Source: Vicia villosa (Eukaryota > Streptophyta > Magnoliopsida > Fabales > Fabaceae). Taken from it: a stretch of 64,000 bases of DNA. The notes beneath the pieces were generated by a model, which did not search any database, was not told the DNA's origin, and saw only the letters and a list, made by a program, of their open reading frames with translations. The translations under genes were made by a program, and so were the position numbers. Of the stretch, positions 42,689 through 55,562 are shown piece by piece (the stretch's first letter is position 1; every line of letters starts with the position of its first letter). The stretch lies in NCBI RefSeq assembly GCF_029867415.1, contig NC_081181.1:75922144-75986143 (forward strand), given 5' to 3'.

Positions 42689-42749
42689 ATTTACATTGTT
42701 CATGCATGCATTGATCTATGTCAATGCATTTTTCTGTTACTTGATTATT

Positions 42750-42755
42750 AATAAA
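42750..42755 (+). terminator. Poly(A) signal of the GASA gene
   Basis: AATAAA 62 nt after the stop codon, in an AT-rich 3' region. Confidence 0.6.
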
Positions 42756-43299
42756 AAACTATTATTATGTTGTTGTTAATTATTAATATTATACATTTTG
42801 TGCTGGCCATAAATAATTTCTAATTATAAAGTTGTCAATTAGAAGCCTTCAAACCTATAGATACCACCTACTAATATAGCTTAATTTTTTTAATAGAAAA
42901 ATATTATTAATAATATAGGAAAATAGTTTGGTGAAAATAACTTAAATAAAAGAAACTCAAATAGTTCATTGAATTCCTTAGCCACTCATAAAAAAATGGT
43001 ATGAAAACATTGACATCCAACCAAAATATCAACTTCAAGTAACTTTTTCAATTTAGTCTGTAACATGACCAAAGACTCTACACAATTAAAATCAACCATA
43101 GTTGGATGAATTCTATCCATATTCACTGATTGGATGGAGAAGGTTTGAAATTCTGGCAAGTCAGACTTCAAATGTCATATGGTGTGTTAAGACATCTAAT
43201 CCAACATTAAGAACACAACAAGGTATATACCGATATAAACAAAAAGCTGAAAAGCAATAAACAACACACATAATTGCTTAACCAATTCATAGCAACTCT
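42756..43299. other. Intergenic region with no supported gene
   Basis: A 61-codon minus-strand open frame (42,986-43,171) has no recognised motif and no gene-like surroundings. Otherwise AT-rich. Confidence 0.35.
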
Positions 43300-43579
43300 C
43301 ATATTCTAGGGGCACCGAGTCAGAGATGAAGTCCACTATCAGCAGTATCAATTTGAATTTAAACTACCCCATTTACAACATCTCACTTAATCACTACCCA
43401 ATGCAACTTCTACCTAAGAACTTTCTAGATATGAGAAACCCTTCTCACTCACAATCACCGCAATGATATTGTGCAATATTCTGGTCCCAAGAGCTGTAAC
43501 AACGACCTAATCACCAACATTCTGATCACACAGATAAACAGTTTGGAAGTCACATTTCCATGACAATACCTAGCCAAGC
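43300..43579 (-). repeat. Probable copia LTR fragment
   Basis: On the - strand the stretch GTTGTTACAGCTCTTGGGAC, GAGAAGGGTTTCTCATATC and GGACTTCATCTCTGACTCGG resembles the transcribed end of legume SIRE-type copia LTRs. Identification is by recollection of such sequences and is tentative. Confidence 0.3.
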
Positions 43580-44003
43580 TGTAACACCCTTCTAAAACCC
43601 CGCGGAAAATTTAACAAATATTAGAGTAAAACATGAAAAGGGCATTACAATTCCAACAAAATAAAGCAAATATTCATGTCATGCCATAAAAAGGAACGCT
43701 AAACCAAAATTATCCAGATAACATGTTAACACAGCGGAATATTCTTAACATCTGAATAATTAAACATTTGGAGTCGGAGACTCATAATACAACCATAAAA
43801 CACACAGCCAAAAGTAAGAGTTTATCAAGCAACTCTAAATAACGTCCCCAATGTTACACGACCAGAGCATGACACAGACCCAACTAACTCAAACAGATTC
43901 ATCGACGAGCTAATCCTCACCAAGCACAAAAGCTATTCCTAAATCTGAAAAATAACAACAGTAAGGGTGAGTCTCATTCATATTTAACCAATGTTATAAG
44001 ATA
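43580..44003 (-). repeat. LTR fragment I, same family as element F (probably its 3' LTR)
   Basis: TGTAACACCCTTCTAAAACC matches the F LTR at 62,146 over about 420 bp with roughly 5% differences, including the ACTCACCCTT-acceptor context (TTTTTCAG, - strand). There is no primer site to its left, as expected for a 3' LTR. Possible target site CAAGC at 43,575-43,579. Cut at about 44,003 by element J. Confidence 0.65.
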
Positions 44004-44363
44004 TAGGTAATATGCAATGTGATTCTGAATGAGAAAGATTATTGAATTTGAATCAAATTACAATTAATGTTGAATGATGTTAGGAGAGATAACGTAATTT
44101 TTGAAATAATTTGTACAATTACCTAGGGCAGCGTCCCGTCAACTGCACGCATGCTCGTCCCTTTAGAGTAAACACGCGTTCATCGTTTGGAATAGCTAGT
44201 GACAGCTGTTTTGTTTTAAAATAAATTATAAATCAACTTAAACATATGAAACGTTAGCAATAACAAAATCAGAATATCTAAATGAATAACATTTTCAGAA
44301 TATCTAATAAGAAAATAAATAAGCATTTCAAATCTAATCCATATATCAGATCTTCTCATCATT

Positions 44364-45142
44364 TCACTCTGGGCATAAATCCATACTGATATTCTTCAGA
44401 ATGAACTTAAACATATCTTCAACAAGGGGTTTTGTAAAGATATCAGCCCATTGATGGTTTGTATCAACAAAGTTTAAAGATAGAACACCCTTCTGAACAT
44501 AGTCCCCAATAAAGTTATGTTTAATATCAATATGTTTAGCTTTAGAATGAAGAATTGGATTCTTAGATAAACAAATAGCAGAAGTATTATCACAGAATAT
44601 AGGAATGTTACTCTCATATATCTGATAATGTTCTAGCAGACTCTTCATCCAGAGCATTTGTGTACTTCATCCAGCAGCAGCAATATATTCTGCTTTTATT
44701 GTAGAGAGGGAATTGTAGCTTGCTTCTTGATTTACCAAGAGATCAGATGACTTCCCAGAAACTGACAACTTCCAGAAGTACTTTTCCTTTCAACTCTATC
44801 TCCAGCGTAATCAGCATCACAATATCCTACTAAGTTGTATTTTTCATATCTTCTATAGACTAAACCAACATTAGTAGTACCTTTTAGATACCTCAGAATT
44901 CTCCTAACAGCAGTTAAGTGAGATTCTCTAGGATCTGATTGAAATCTTGCACACAGATAAACACTGAATAAAATATCATGTCTAGAAACAGTAAGATATA
45001 GAAGAGATCCAATCATAACTCTGTAGAGCTTTTGATCTACCTTCTTACTTACCTCATCCTTACCTAATACACACATTGGATGCATAGGAGTCTTTGCTTC
45101 TTTGCGTTCTGAAAGATTAAACTTCTTCAGAAGTTGTTTCAC
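44364..45142 (-). pseudogene. Copia RNase H and RT C-terminus (element J)
   Basis: 44,732-45,142 reads RT end and RNase H start: YRVMIGSLLYLTVSRHDILF, RRILRYLKGTTN, GYCDADYAGDR and KSTSGSCQFLG. 44,364-44,657 continues RNase H (LLEHYQIYESNIPIFCDNTS, AKHIDIKHNFIGDYV, WADIFTKPL). A shift and stops separate them at 44,660-44,730. Near-consensus residues show decay is moderate. Confidence 0.8.
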
Positions 45143-45720
45143 ATACTTGGTCTAATGAACATAAGTTCCTTCAGAAGTTTGATTGATCTAGATTCCAAGG
45201 AAATATTGAGTTCTCCCATCATGCTCATTTCAAACTCTGCCTGCATAGACTTAGAAAACTCCTTTCCATGTGTAGCATTAGATGTTCCGGATATAATATC
45301 ATCAACATATATTTGATAAATTAAAATATAATTTTTAAAGGTTTTACAGAAGAGAGTTGTGTCCACTTTTCCTCTAGTGAAACTATTATCCAAAAGGAAA
45401 TAACTTAATCTTTCATACCAAGCCCTAGGAGCTTGCTTCAGTCCGTATAATGACTTCTTTAGTTAATAAACATGTTCTGGAGACTTAGAGTCTTCAAAAC
45501 CAGGAGGTTGATGGAAATAGACTTCTTCATCTATATAACCATTTAAGAAAGCACTCTTAACATCCATCTGATACAGAGTGATGTTATTTTGAGTGGCAAA
45601 TGAGTGAGCAGAGTTGAGTCTAGAAGATCTTCTGGGTGTTGGCTCTTCAGATATTTGGAGATTCTCTAAAGAAGCAGCAACTTGATCTTCTGAAACTTTG
45701 CTTCTGGGTTCTTCATGATC
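45139..45720 (-). pseudogene. Copia reverse transcriptase, N-terminus deleted (element J)
   Basis: QMDVKSAFLNGYIDEEVYF (about 45,580), PPGFEDSKSP, LKKSLYGLKQAPRAWYERL (about 45,430) and the active-site YVDD (IYVDDIISG, about 45,300). A TAA interrupts the frame just before KKSLYGLK. The first part of RT is lost: the frame runs from an integrase-RT linker directly into the DVKSAFLNG motif at about 45,600. Confidence 0.78.
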
Positions 45721-46500
45721 TCAGTTAGAGATATCTATATCTGCAAAATTCTTAAACTGCTTTTGCTTTTCAAGACCAAGCTTATCATCAAATCTGATAT
45801 TGATTGATTCTTCAACAACTAATGTTTCAGTATTGTATACTCTGTAGCCTTTAGAGTGTTCAGAATATCCAAGAAGGAAACACTTTTGTGCGTTAGAATC
45901 AAACTTATGTAGATGATCTTTATTGTTCAGAATATAACATACATATCCAAATGGAGGCAAGTAATCAAACTTTCTCAAACTAGCATGACCTAATCTTTTG
46001 TGCCAGACCCACTACTCCTCAGTAACAGAAAGAAGGCAAGTAACCTTTTGATTCTTAAGATCTGTAAGATCAATCTTATAAATATTGTTCTTTGTCTTTC
46101 CTGTAAATAGGATTCATCCATCCTTCTGACTAATAGATTTACAAGACTTTTGATTAAAGATTATGTCATAACCATTGTCACTTAATTGACTTATGGACAA
46201 TAAGTTATGAGCAAATCCATCTACTAGTGGAACATTAGTTATAGAGGGAGAATTACCAATGAATAATTTTCTAGAGCCAATGATCTTGCCCTTCTGGTTC
46301 CCTCTAAACTTTACTTCTCCGGCAGATTTAAGCACTAGGTCCTAGAACATAGACCTTTTTCCCGTCATGTATTGTGAGCACACAGAGTCCAGGTACCATG
46401 ACATGTTTTCCCTTGTCCTTTTGGCTGCCAAGGATATCTGCAACAATAATTATCTTTTCCTTAGGTACCCACATTCTTTTGGGTCCTTTTGGGTTAGTCT
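45721..46500 (-). pseudogene. Copia protease and integrase remnants (element J)
   Basis: 45,721-45,978 is the integrase C-terminal region (FGYVCYILNNKDHLHKFD, CFLLGYSEHSKGYRVYN). 46,114-46,335 is the GAG-pre-integrase segment (GFAHNLLSISQLSDNGYDII). The integrase catalytic core between them is deleted. Upstream, at about 46,374-46,410, the protease region reads WYLDSVCSQYMTG: the catalytic D-S-G triplet has become D-S-V. Confidence 0.72.
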
Positions 46501-46793
46501 TCCTCAAGTTATGATTGAACTGAGGTTTAGCACGAAAATTAACAGGAGGTACAACATGATATTCCCTATTTTGAGTAGCATGATATTTTCTAGGATGTGC
46601 AACATATTTCTTGGTGTGTGTTATGCGGAAACTCTTAGCATGTGATGTGTGCCTAATATCATGAGAGTGGCCATACTTGAATTGATCATACAGAGGTTTG
46701 TATGTGATTTTTATCTCATCAGCAGATTTAAGTTTATATGGGTTTAACCCTTATATCATATGCCAACTCTCTTGTTTCCACTAACTGCATATA

Positions 46794-47147
46794 TCATAAG
46801 TCTAGATGACTTCTGCCAATACCTCTAGATAGAAACTTTTTGAAACTCAAGTCATATTCCTTAAGAATATTGTTCATGCTAGGAATAGACTTTTTTGAAC
46901 TAGAAGATGATTCAACATCTTTAGATAGTTTTAAAACTTTTTCTTTTAGTTCAAAATTTTCTAATTCAAGCTTCTTAGTTTCAGATTCAAAGAGCTTCTT
47001 CAGCTTTTTGTATTTGATACTAAGTTGAGCCTTGATTTCCAGAAGTTCAGTTAGACTAGAAACTAACTCATCTCTATAAAGTTCAGAGAATACCTCTTTA
47101 GAACCTGAGTTTGATGTAGATTCTGATTCTTCATAAACGATGGCCAT
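46794..47147 (-). pseudogene. Copia Gag-Pol coiled-coil region (element J)
   Basis: A 117-codon open frame rich in Glu, Lys and Leu (LTELLEIKAQLSIKYKKLKK, LELENFELKEKVLKLSKDV), predicted to form coiled coil. SIRE-type copia elements have such a region between Gag and protease. Its separate start codon here results from decay. Confidence 0.6.
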
Positions 47148-47280
47148 CAGTGCTATGTTTTCCAGCTCACCTTTAGAGTCTGATTCCTGGTCAAAAGAAT
47201 CTGATTCATCTCAAGTAGCCATCAAGCTTTTCTTCTTTTCAAACTTTTTCTTGGGATTTTCCCTCTAAAGCTTTGGACAC

Positions 47281-48270
47281 TCATTCTTTGGATTCCCCTC
47301 TTTCAGGCCTTTTGGAACTTCTGAAGTTCTTGAACTTTATTTGCTTACTCTTCCAGAGTTGATTTACTCTTCTTGAGATCATAGAAAGCTCTTCTTCTTC
47401 TTCTTCTTCTTCTTCTTCTTCTTCTGATTCTAACTCTTCAGAATCTTCTTCTTCAGCCTGAAAAGCGTTAGTAAATTTTTTATTATTAGATTTTAATGCA
47501 ATAGACTTAGCTTTCTTTTGAGGCTCGTTTGCATCTAGCTCAATCTCATGGCTTCTTAAGGCACTGATCAACTCTTCAAAAGAAACTTCATTCAGATTCT
47601 TAGTAATCTTGAATGCAGTCACCATTGGGCCCCATCTTCTGGGCAAGCTTCTAATGATATTCTTGACATGATCAGCCTTTGTATAACCCTTATCAAGCAC
47701 TCTTAATCCAACAGTCAGAGTCTGGAATCTTGAGAACATTGCTTCAATGTTTTCATCTTCCTCCATCTTGAAGGCTTCATACTTCTGGATTAAAGCAAGA
47801 GCTTTTGTCTCTTTGATTTGGGCATTACCTTCACGAGTCATCTTCAGAGATTCAAAGATGTCATGAGCAGTTTCTTTGTTTGTTTTTTTCTCATATTCAG
47901 CATGAGAAATAGCATTCAGCATAATAGTCCTTGACTTGTGATGATTATTTAATTGTTTCTTTTGGTCATCATCATCACTCATTTCTTATCTTGAAACCTT
48001 TACTCCACGAGCATTTACAGGATGTCTGTAACCATCCAAGACTAGACCCCATAGGTCACCATCTTGACAAAGAAAGTAACTTTCAAGTCTATACTTCCAA
48101 TACTCAAAATTTTCACCATCAAAGACTGGGGGTCTATTGTAACCATTGAAGCTACTGCTTCCAATGTTATCATTGTTGTTTTGTTTAGTGGAAGTAGTTG
48201 GAATAACTAGATAAACCATTTTGTGTTTTTCTCCCTGAATCTTTTGTCTAACACGGTTAAGTGCTTGCAC
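47281..48270 (-). pseudogene. gag: Copia gag (element J), one in-frame stop
   Basis: N-terminal part FDGENFEYWKYRLESYFLCQ and DLWGLVLDGY (48,270-47,986), a TAA at 47,983-47,985, then the rest in the same frame: AHDIFESLKMTREGN, ALALIQKYEAFKMEEDENIE, HVKNIIRSLPRRWGPMVTAF and LISALRSHEIEL. A run of 12 Glu comes from a (TTC)n tract at 47,392-47,424. The zinc knuckle expected after PERGES appears deleted. Gag would form the particle shell. Confidence 0.82.
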
Positions 48271-48281
48271 CTAGAACCAGG

Positions 48282-48294
48282 CTATGATACCAAT
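48282..48294 (-). promoter_or_regulatory. Primer-binding site of element J
   Basis: - strand ATTGGTATCATAGCC next to the LTR end CACCCCTTCA; Met-tRNA type as in SIRE elements, with one change from the consensus TGGTATCAGAGC. Confidence 0.7.
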
Positions 48295-48825
48295 TGAAGG
48301 GGTGAAAAACACTTAGAAAGGGAGGATTGAATAAGTGTAACTTCAAAAACTTTGAATGATAAAACAATGAACATGGTTATTTTTATCCTGGTTCGTTGTT
48401 AACCAAACTACTTCAGTCCACCCCTTTAGAGTGATTTACCTCAACTGAGGATTTAATCCCCTAATCCAACTGATTACAATGGTTTTCCACTTAGATAACT
48501 TCTAAGTCTTTTAGAGTCTACAGATCACAACTTGATCACTCTAGGAATCCTTTTACAATCAATGTAAAAATAACGTTTACTAGAGTATGTTCTGCTTCTA
48601 ATAAAGTTGTAATCACAACTGTGATATTTCTCTTTAGTTCTAAGCTTAACACTCACTAAATATTACAAGAGTTTGTGAGGTTGAATATCAAGTTCGTGAG
48701 CTTTGATTTTGACAGCGTTTCAGTATAATGCACAAGTGTTCTGCTTTGCTTCTGATTAGAACTTCTATTTATAGGAGTTGAGAGAAGATGACCATTGGGT
48801 TGCATTTAATTCTTTGCGTGAAAAG
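48295..48825 (-). repeat. 5' LTR of element J, truncated
   Basis: Starts TGAAGGGGTGAAAAACACTT on the + strand. Cut at 48,825 by the insertion of element G (TGTCATACCC). Possible target site AAAAG. No gene. Confidence 0.7.
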
Positions 48826-49881
48826 TGTCATACCCTAATTTTGACCCCCTGAGATGCCATATCTTTTAGACTTTTCATCAAAGACAAAATAGATACTCAG
48901 AGCAGTCACTTGTTCATCTGATACCCATTCTAGGGTTTTGAGCCCCATCAAGGACTAAAATCAGGGATCACATTTTGGAAACCCTAGAAAACTCCAGGGC
49001 ATCACTCAAAGGCATTAATCATCTTCAAATAGCTCATATGACAACATCCACTGGGCATTACACCTCAATTCAAGATCCACAATCATCAATTTCATCTGGT
49101 CGACAATTAGGGTTTTTGACCTAATTCACCTAGATAGTTGACTTTTAATCAGGACAGGGATCCAAAACTCAAAGCATGACTCAAGAGCTTCTATTACCTC
49201 AAAATAATTTATTTACATCACTCATTTGAAGAGGAGATTTTGATTCATCACAAAAGTCCAAGAATTCACTTCATCTGAAAAAGTCAACTGCACAGGATCA
49301 CCTTTGACTTTTTGGAAATATTGGTCAACCATGACTTTTGAAATTTTAAATCATCAATATATGATATTTGAAGTAATTTGATCAAGGAAAATCAAGAAAA
49401 TCAATCAAGAATCAAAAGTCAAAAGCTTGACTTTTCATACTTGGAAAATTTTCTAAGTGTTTTCAAGTGATTTTTGCCAAACTTTGGAAGGGATTTTCTC
49501 AAAATTTCACCTACAAACTGAAAAAAACTTCCAACATGAAAGTTGTAGATTTTGATCCAATAAACAACTTTGACACATATGATGTTTTGGCTAAAAATCA
49601 ACCATTGAAGAGTTATGGAGCTTCAAAGTGGCTGCCTTCACAAAACATGCAAGAAAACCCTAGTTTTCTTCAAACTTTATGGGACTTTTTCACTAATTTC
49701 CCTAAAGAATTTGGGCAAACACCAAACTAATGAATCAAAGTACATATTAAGGGCTTTCCAAATTGTGCTCAACCTCTCCCAAATTCATTTTGAGCTAAGA
49801 GATATTATTTATCAAAGTTAGGCACTTGAAGTGAAAATTATAGGTCATGTGCAATTTGAAACTTTGCAATTTTGTGCAAGT

Positions 49882-52438
49882 TGTAACACCCCACTTTCCC
49901 ATTTTATAAAAATACAGTAAAATAATAAAAATTTATCAGAGTTCACAAACACAAGTGGAATGTCACATCATTTCAAACCAAACAGAATATGAAGTCTCAA
50001 TTACTTCATCTATTCATTTCTCATTAATCAATAAAAACAGCAGAAATATTAATTTATTTAAAAATAATCACGGCACATTTGCCAACTTATTCCAAAACTC
50101 CACATAAAATCGTGGTCCTCAAATATTTGAATAAAAATAGATACGTAACAAAATTCAATTAAAAATAATCCCCAAAAACATCCCATGTTACGTATCAGAG
50201 CGACTCGAACTAACCACACGGAAGACTTCCATAAAGCTATCCTGGACTTCCACTACTATTCTTGAGTACCTGCCCATTTCCCATGGTAGGGGAAATATCA
50301 GCAGAAAGGGTGAGTACTCACATACCATTATAAAAGATATAGGAACAAATATAATAACATAATTCACAGGTCGAGGTTCATGTTCACATAACATCACACT
50401 GCATATACAAACTTCGTTTATTCAAACATTCGTCACAGTATAAATTAACGCATCATTCACAATATCATAAACAAGTCATCACAGATTCATTCATTTATGC
50501 AACTCCACAATGCACATATCACGACACACATGTCCCTTCCAATCACAACTCAACAAACATATAATAATAATAATGATAATGCAATGTGACTCAATGACTT
50601 GACACAATGCATGTGGTACCAAAACATCGTGGTTCATGACCACAGTTCCCGTCGGAACTCTCGACCCCTTTTTCATGGTCCAGTGTGACCCCTATTTCAT
50701 GATCACACCCACGACCCCTGTTTCATGGTCAAGTACGATCCCTATTTCATGACCGCACCAATTCATGGTTCATTCTATCGAACCCGATTCCTAAAGGAAT
50801 CCGGATAATTCGCATACACTCTACTGAGCAACAAATTATCTCCACCACGACTCCACAATTGAGTCCGGACCTACTAGGCATCTACCATAGATTTTCACCT
50901 AGCAGTCTCAATGCTATGTTATGCAATGCACAATTAACACAATATGCATAATCACAAATAACAACATGCATATCACACGATCCTCTTGATCACACGTAAG
51001 TCACACACTAACCGTATTTCACAAAGAATTACCACAACACAATATGCATATTCATAATAGATAATATGCATATCACACGATCCTCCTGATCACACATAAG
51101 CCACATACTTACCGTAATTCACAAAGAATTACCACAGCACAATATGCACATTCATAATAGATAATATGCATTCAACAACAACATACAACAACTACCAATT
51201 CATATGACTATCATACAGTCACTACATCATACCACAACTTTCCAACACATCACATATACAAGTCAAAACCTGCAGCAATCACAATCCACAGCTACAACAC
51301 ACATTCGCGCAACCAAACTCAATATTTCACAGTTCAACACATCGTAACATATACAGAAACACATATAAAGCATCAAATTATTAGAATTCTGGTATCGAAA
51401 ATAATTTTAACTGAAAGTAAACGAAACCAGCTTTCCAACGATTCGAACGGCGCGCGAGTCGGACACACGGAACAAAAGTTATGATTTTTCAAAGTATTTC
51501 AACAAACCCGACACCGACATTTTACACTGACACCTTAAAAGCACATTAGACCTTATTTAAATTTAATTCTAGGACATGAATCCATTTTTACAAGAAAGTA
51601 CACTGTATTAGGTTTCTCCAGGTTCGAACGGTGAGTCAAACGGACACCCGAAACCCAAGTTATGAATTTTTGAAGTTTTATAAAAATCCTGCATTTTTCC
51701 TGCGAACAGCTCTCGGGTTCCCACTCAAATCACCTCAAAATCCCATCTAAACATCACTATAATACAAATTAAATACATAGAAACCTATATCTATCATGTA
51801 TCAACAATTAGGAACCTTAAAACATGATTTCTAGCACAAGAGTTTTGAATCCAAATCCAAACCTTAACATTTCAATTCTAGCAATTTCAAGAACAAAATC
51901 CCTTTTCAAAATTGTTCGTAACTTTATTCCGACTCTGACACGCGAACACGTAACAACAACACATTTACATCATACACTTCATAATCATACAATCTCATAA
52001 CAACAATTGCAATCAATTATCATTCCAACAACAATCAACATAACAACATAGAATTCATAAATCAAAAATCAACAATCATCAAAATTATCTCATAACGACA
52101 AATCCCCAAAACCCCAAATCATATCATTATACCTAAACCCATATCAAGAATAATAGCATGGAAACCCCCCTTACCTCGAAATTGCTCAGAAAATCCTACG
52201 GAGATTGATTCTTGAAATTGCCCTAGTTCTCCCTTGATCTTCCTCTCTAGCTTGTTCTTCTTCCTCTTCTCACTTCTACGATATTTTTCACTTTTCTACG
52301 TAACTCTTCCTTTTCTCAACTTCTAATTCTCTTTTATTCCAATACTAACCCTTAGACCTCTAATACTTAATTCCAACCTTACCCTTCCCTAATTAAATAA
52401 TTATTTAATAAATCACTAAATATTCATTCTATTATTCT

Positions 52439-52481
<43 letters not shown>

Positions 52482-52708
52482 TCAATAATAAGCTTAATAA
52501 TAATAATAATAATCATAATAATAATGATAGTAATTATAATAATAAAAATAAAACTATTATTACTTATATCACATAATTACTACCTACATTTCCAGTCTAC
52601 CCGTCCCACTATGGACTCCACACCTACACGGTCAATCACACACCCTTAACAAGACCAAACAATTAAAATAACACACGACGATTAAATAATTAAAAATGGG
52701 GTGTTACA
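49882..52708 (-). repeat. 3' LTR of element C
   Basis: Carries two cross-family modules (51,428-51,500 and 51,595-51,680), donor GAG/GTAAGGGGGG near 52,176, a (TAA)n microsatellite at 52,439-52,520 and repeated TTCATGGTC/TTTCATGAC-type units at about 50,630-50,760. No gene. Confidence 0.9.
51428..51680 (-). repeat. Two tandem cross-family modules in the C LTR
   Basis: Module 1 (51,428-51,500) reads on the - strand AAATCATAACTTTTGTTCCG...GGAAAGCTGG; module 2 (51,595-51,680) reads AATTCATAACTTGGGTTTCG...CCGTTCGAACC. The right LTR repeats both at about 57,110-57,180 and 57,280-57,362. Confidence 0.65.
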
Positions 52709-55054
52709 ACTCTCCCCCACTTAAATTATTTTCGTCCTCGAAAATTTATCCGATACAACTACTCCAACTACTTATTCCATCCGACTAATCAACTCTCATC
52801 TCCGAAAAACAACCCCACGTATAATACAACAACTCATAACATCAACGGCGAAAACAACATGAATGCTACTCAAGTAACACACTTTACAACTTAACATCAC
52901 AACACAAAGAGTACCCAACTTAAGAATTCACTGGTTTAAGAACTATAACACAACAACATAAAAACACACAACTTAAACACGACATCAACGCAACCAACCT
53001 ACCAACATCATTGTTACTCACGTATGAACAACTGCACTACACCATGCATTCGCTGCGCACTCTGATTACTTGTAAAGTATCAACTCTACCAAGTTTACTC
53101 CAACTTCCAATCACCAAAACCGACATAATAAAGATTTTCGACTTAACTCTTCGGAAGTTCCATTCCAACAGGTATTATACGCTCTCGTAGTTACCGAATA
53201 TTTCAAACTTAGATCCGTAAGACAACACCTCGGAACATTCAACATAATTACAACAACAACTACTTCCAAATCTTGGATGGGACATTCATATACTTTCATA
53301 AATTCCTAATTGTCATAAAACATGCTACAACTTTACCATCTTTTAATAACACATTCTCCAAAATCGTCTTAAACACATAACAACATTACAACCACATATG
53401 GTACATGGGTCCAACTAATTCTAACAAGATAACTCATCTTCTTCACTTCCAACTAATTCAACATACCAAACCATTGATTCCTACTTATATTGACATAGTG
53501 CTCCATAAATTCTTGTCTGAATCAACACAACCGAGTAACTCATCTTTTTCCAACCAAAATCGCACTTTAATAAACCAACTTATAGTTTCTCTCCATTTAA
53601 TAATCACAACTCAACTTTCAATTAATCTACGCGCTCTTCTTCTAATTTTATAACAGCTCAAAACATTTGCAACAAACACCAGCTCCAACTCATCCAAACA
53701 AATATGGAAGATACACCTCATACTCGATACATACACCTTAAGGCATACTAGCCATTCGCTTCATCACAAATAACGACTCAAGTTATCCAGAACTCGACTG
53801 TGAGTCTCCATACTACTCATAAATCCAATCGCAACTTCATGCTATCATTCTTAAACTCAACTAATATGCTTATATACGACTCTGCATCGACAAATCAAAC
53901 AATACTCAAGCGCTCGACTTGACTTCAACCAATTCAACGTACATACTATACTAGTTGGCACGACACATCTATCCATCAATTATGATTCCGTCTACTATCA
54001 ACAATAGATTAAGGGTGATCAATTCCTCAATTTGTCAATAGACATCCGACAACCATAACAGTGGCATAAATCATTACCAAACGACAACAGTGTACTTCAA
54101 CTTGTGCCCAAAGTCCGTAAGCATAATGCTCCGCCAATTCTCTAAGGCCTACCAACGTCTTCTTAGTTTACTCAATTCCAACCTCGCCAATGATACAAAA
54201 ACATTCAAAATCCAATACACATTCTTATACACGCTCGTAGCACAACACAATTATTAATTAAACATCCTTCTATCATCGGGAATTGCTACTACATCAAGTA
54301 CAATCCGATTCGGTTCACTCCAATTGCAACTTTCATCAAAGTTAAGAATTTCAACAATGCTAACCAACCAATCGTCTTTCTTTTATTCTCAAAACCTTTA
54401 TAATCCACCTATTTTCACACTTGGCCTCATTCAATTCACAACTCAACAGTATTATTGCGGTCTCTCTTGAATTCGTTCTTCTCTCAACATTACCATCTCA
54501 TAACATCGTCACTATAATCATTCTCATTCAACATAAATTGCATCTCCATGCATTTTCCGATACCGTCACATTGTTACAAATACCAAAGTTTCATTCCTTA
54601 TCAATATTTTACATTCTTCTCCACCTTTTCAATTTTCAGCAAGAATCACCCAACTTCAAACACAATTATCTCTTCCAATACATACTTCCCAAGCATAAAA
54701 TTATATTCCAAAATGAAGGGAATTTCGTGTAGATTCTAGAACTTCAAGAATCGCTCAAATCCGAGTTACGAGTAAAAAGTTATCATCCTTGTAATGGGGC
54801 TGGTTTAGAATTTTCGTATGCAGAATTTTCCAAAAAGTCAGCATCAAACCCAAATATTAAAACGTAATTTTCTCCCTCTTCACAAACCTCCCAAAGACAA
54901 ATCTTATATGCAACCTATAGGGAATTTTGTAAGCTTTCCAAAAAGTCCAGAACCGCTTCAATCAGAATCACGAGTAAAAAGTTATGCCCCTTTTACTGAC
55001 AGCTGCTCCATAATTGCAAAAATCATAATTGGAGATTGATGAACATAAGTTCCA

Positions 55055-55101
<47 letters not shown>

Positions 55102-55562
55102 CTTCCAAGATCTACCAACATCCTTTCTTTTCATCCAACTACGAAAATCACCCGACTTTAATCCAACTATACTCAATACATACCATCTACCGAATTAATC
55201 CATCAACTATCATTTCTATTGGAATAATTCCTCATTCTCAATCAATTCACCATCCACAATCTACGCACATCTCAAACTCGACTGCTACGAATTCATGAGT
55301 CCATACTCTCGCTAGTTCGCAACAACATAGCTTCAATAACGTTTGCACTCTTACAATCAACATCACCTTGAACCAACTTCTACATACTAATAACACGTCC
55401 GGGAGACAAGCCTCTCCCCCACTTATTTCAACCCAACACCTGCAGACAACGACTAGAACTAACAAACAAGTACCGACAGTGTTTCACACACATGTCGAGT
55501 ACTAAGGGACAAACAACATTAGACAACATTGGCCGGACAGACCGACCTGCTCTGATACCACT
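52709..55562 (-). other. Internal region of element C, no real ORF
   Basis: Shares the conserved block (TCTATTGACAAATTGAGGAA on the - strand, about 54,020-54,045) with A and B. Module-like pieces lie at 54,735-54,795 and 54,920-55,030. A (CT)n microsatellite lies at 55,060-55,098. Open frames of 60-100 codons here are low-complexity and unsupported. Confidence 0.6.
55546..55560 (-). promoter_or_regulatory. Primer-binding site of element C
   Basis: Complement of TGGTATCAGAGCAGG two bases from the 5' LTR, followed (on the - strand) by the conserved hairpin at 55,531-55,547. Confidence 0.83.

Larger units (their letters stand above)
44004..48825 (-). mobile_element. Element J: SIRE/Maximus-like Ty1/copia element, decayed
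   Basis: - strand order, reading from the right: 5' LTR piece (48,295-48,825), primer site, gag, coiled-coil region, protease, integrase scraps, RT, RNase H, then 360 bp of 3' untranslated internal sequence (44,004-44,363). The 3' LTR is missing and the 5' LTR is cut by element G. Stops, indels and large deletions occur in protease, integrase and RT, so it is inactive. Confidence 0.8.

Noticed and set aside
54421..55298. Overlapping ORFs in the element C internal region
   Set aside because: Low-complexity His/Ile/Ser-rich frames, partly translating the (CT)n repeat.
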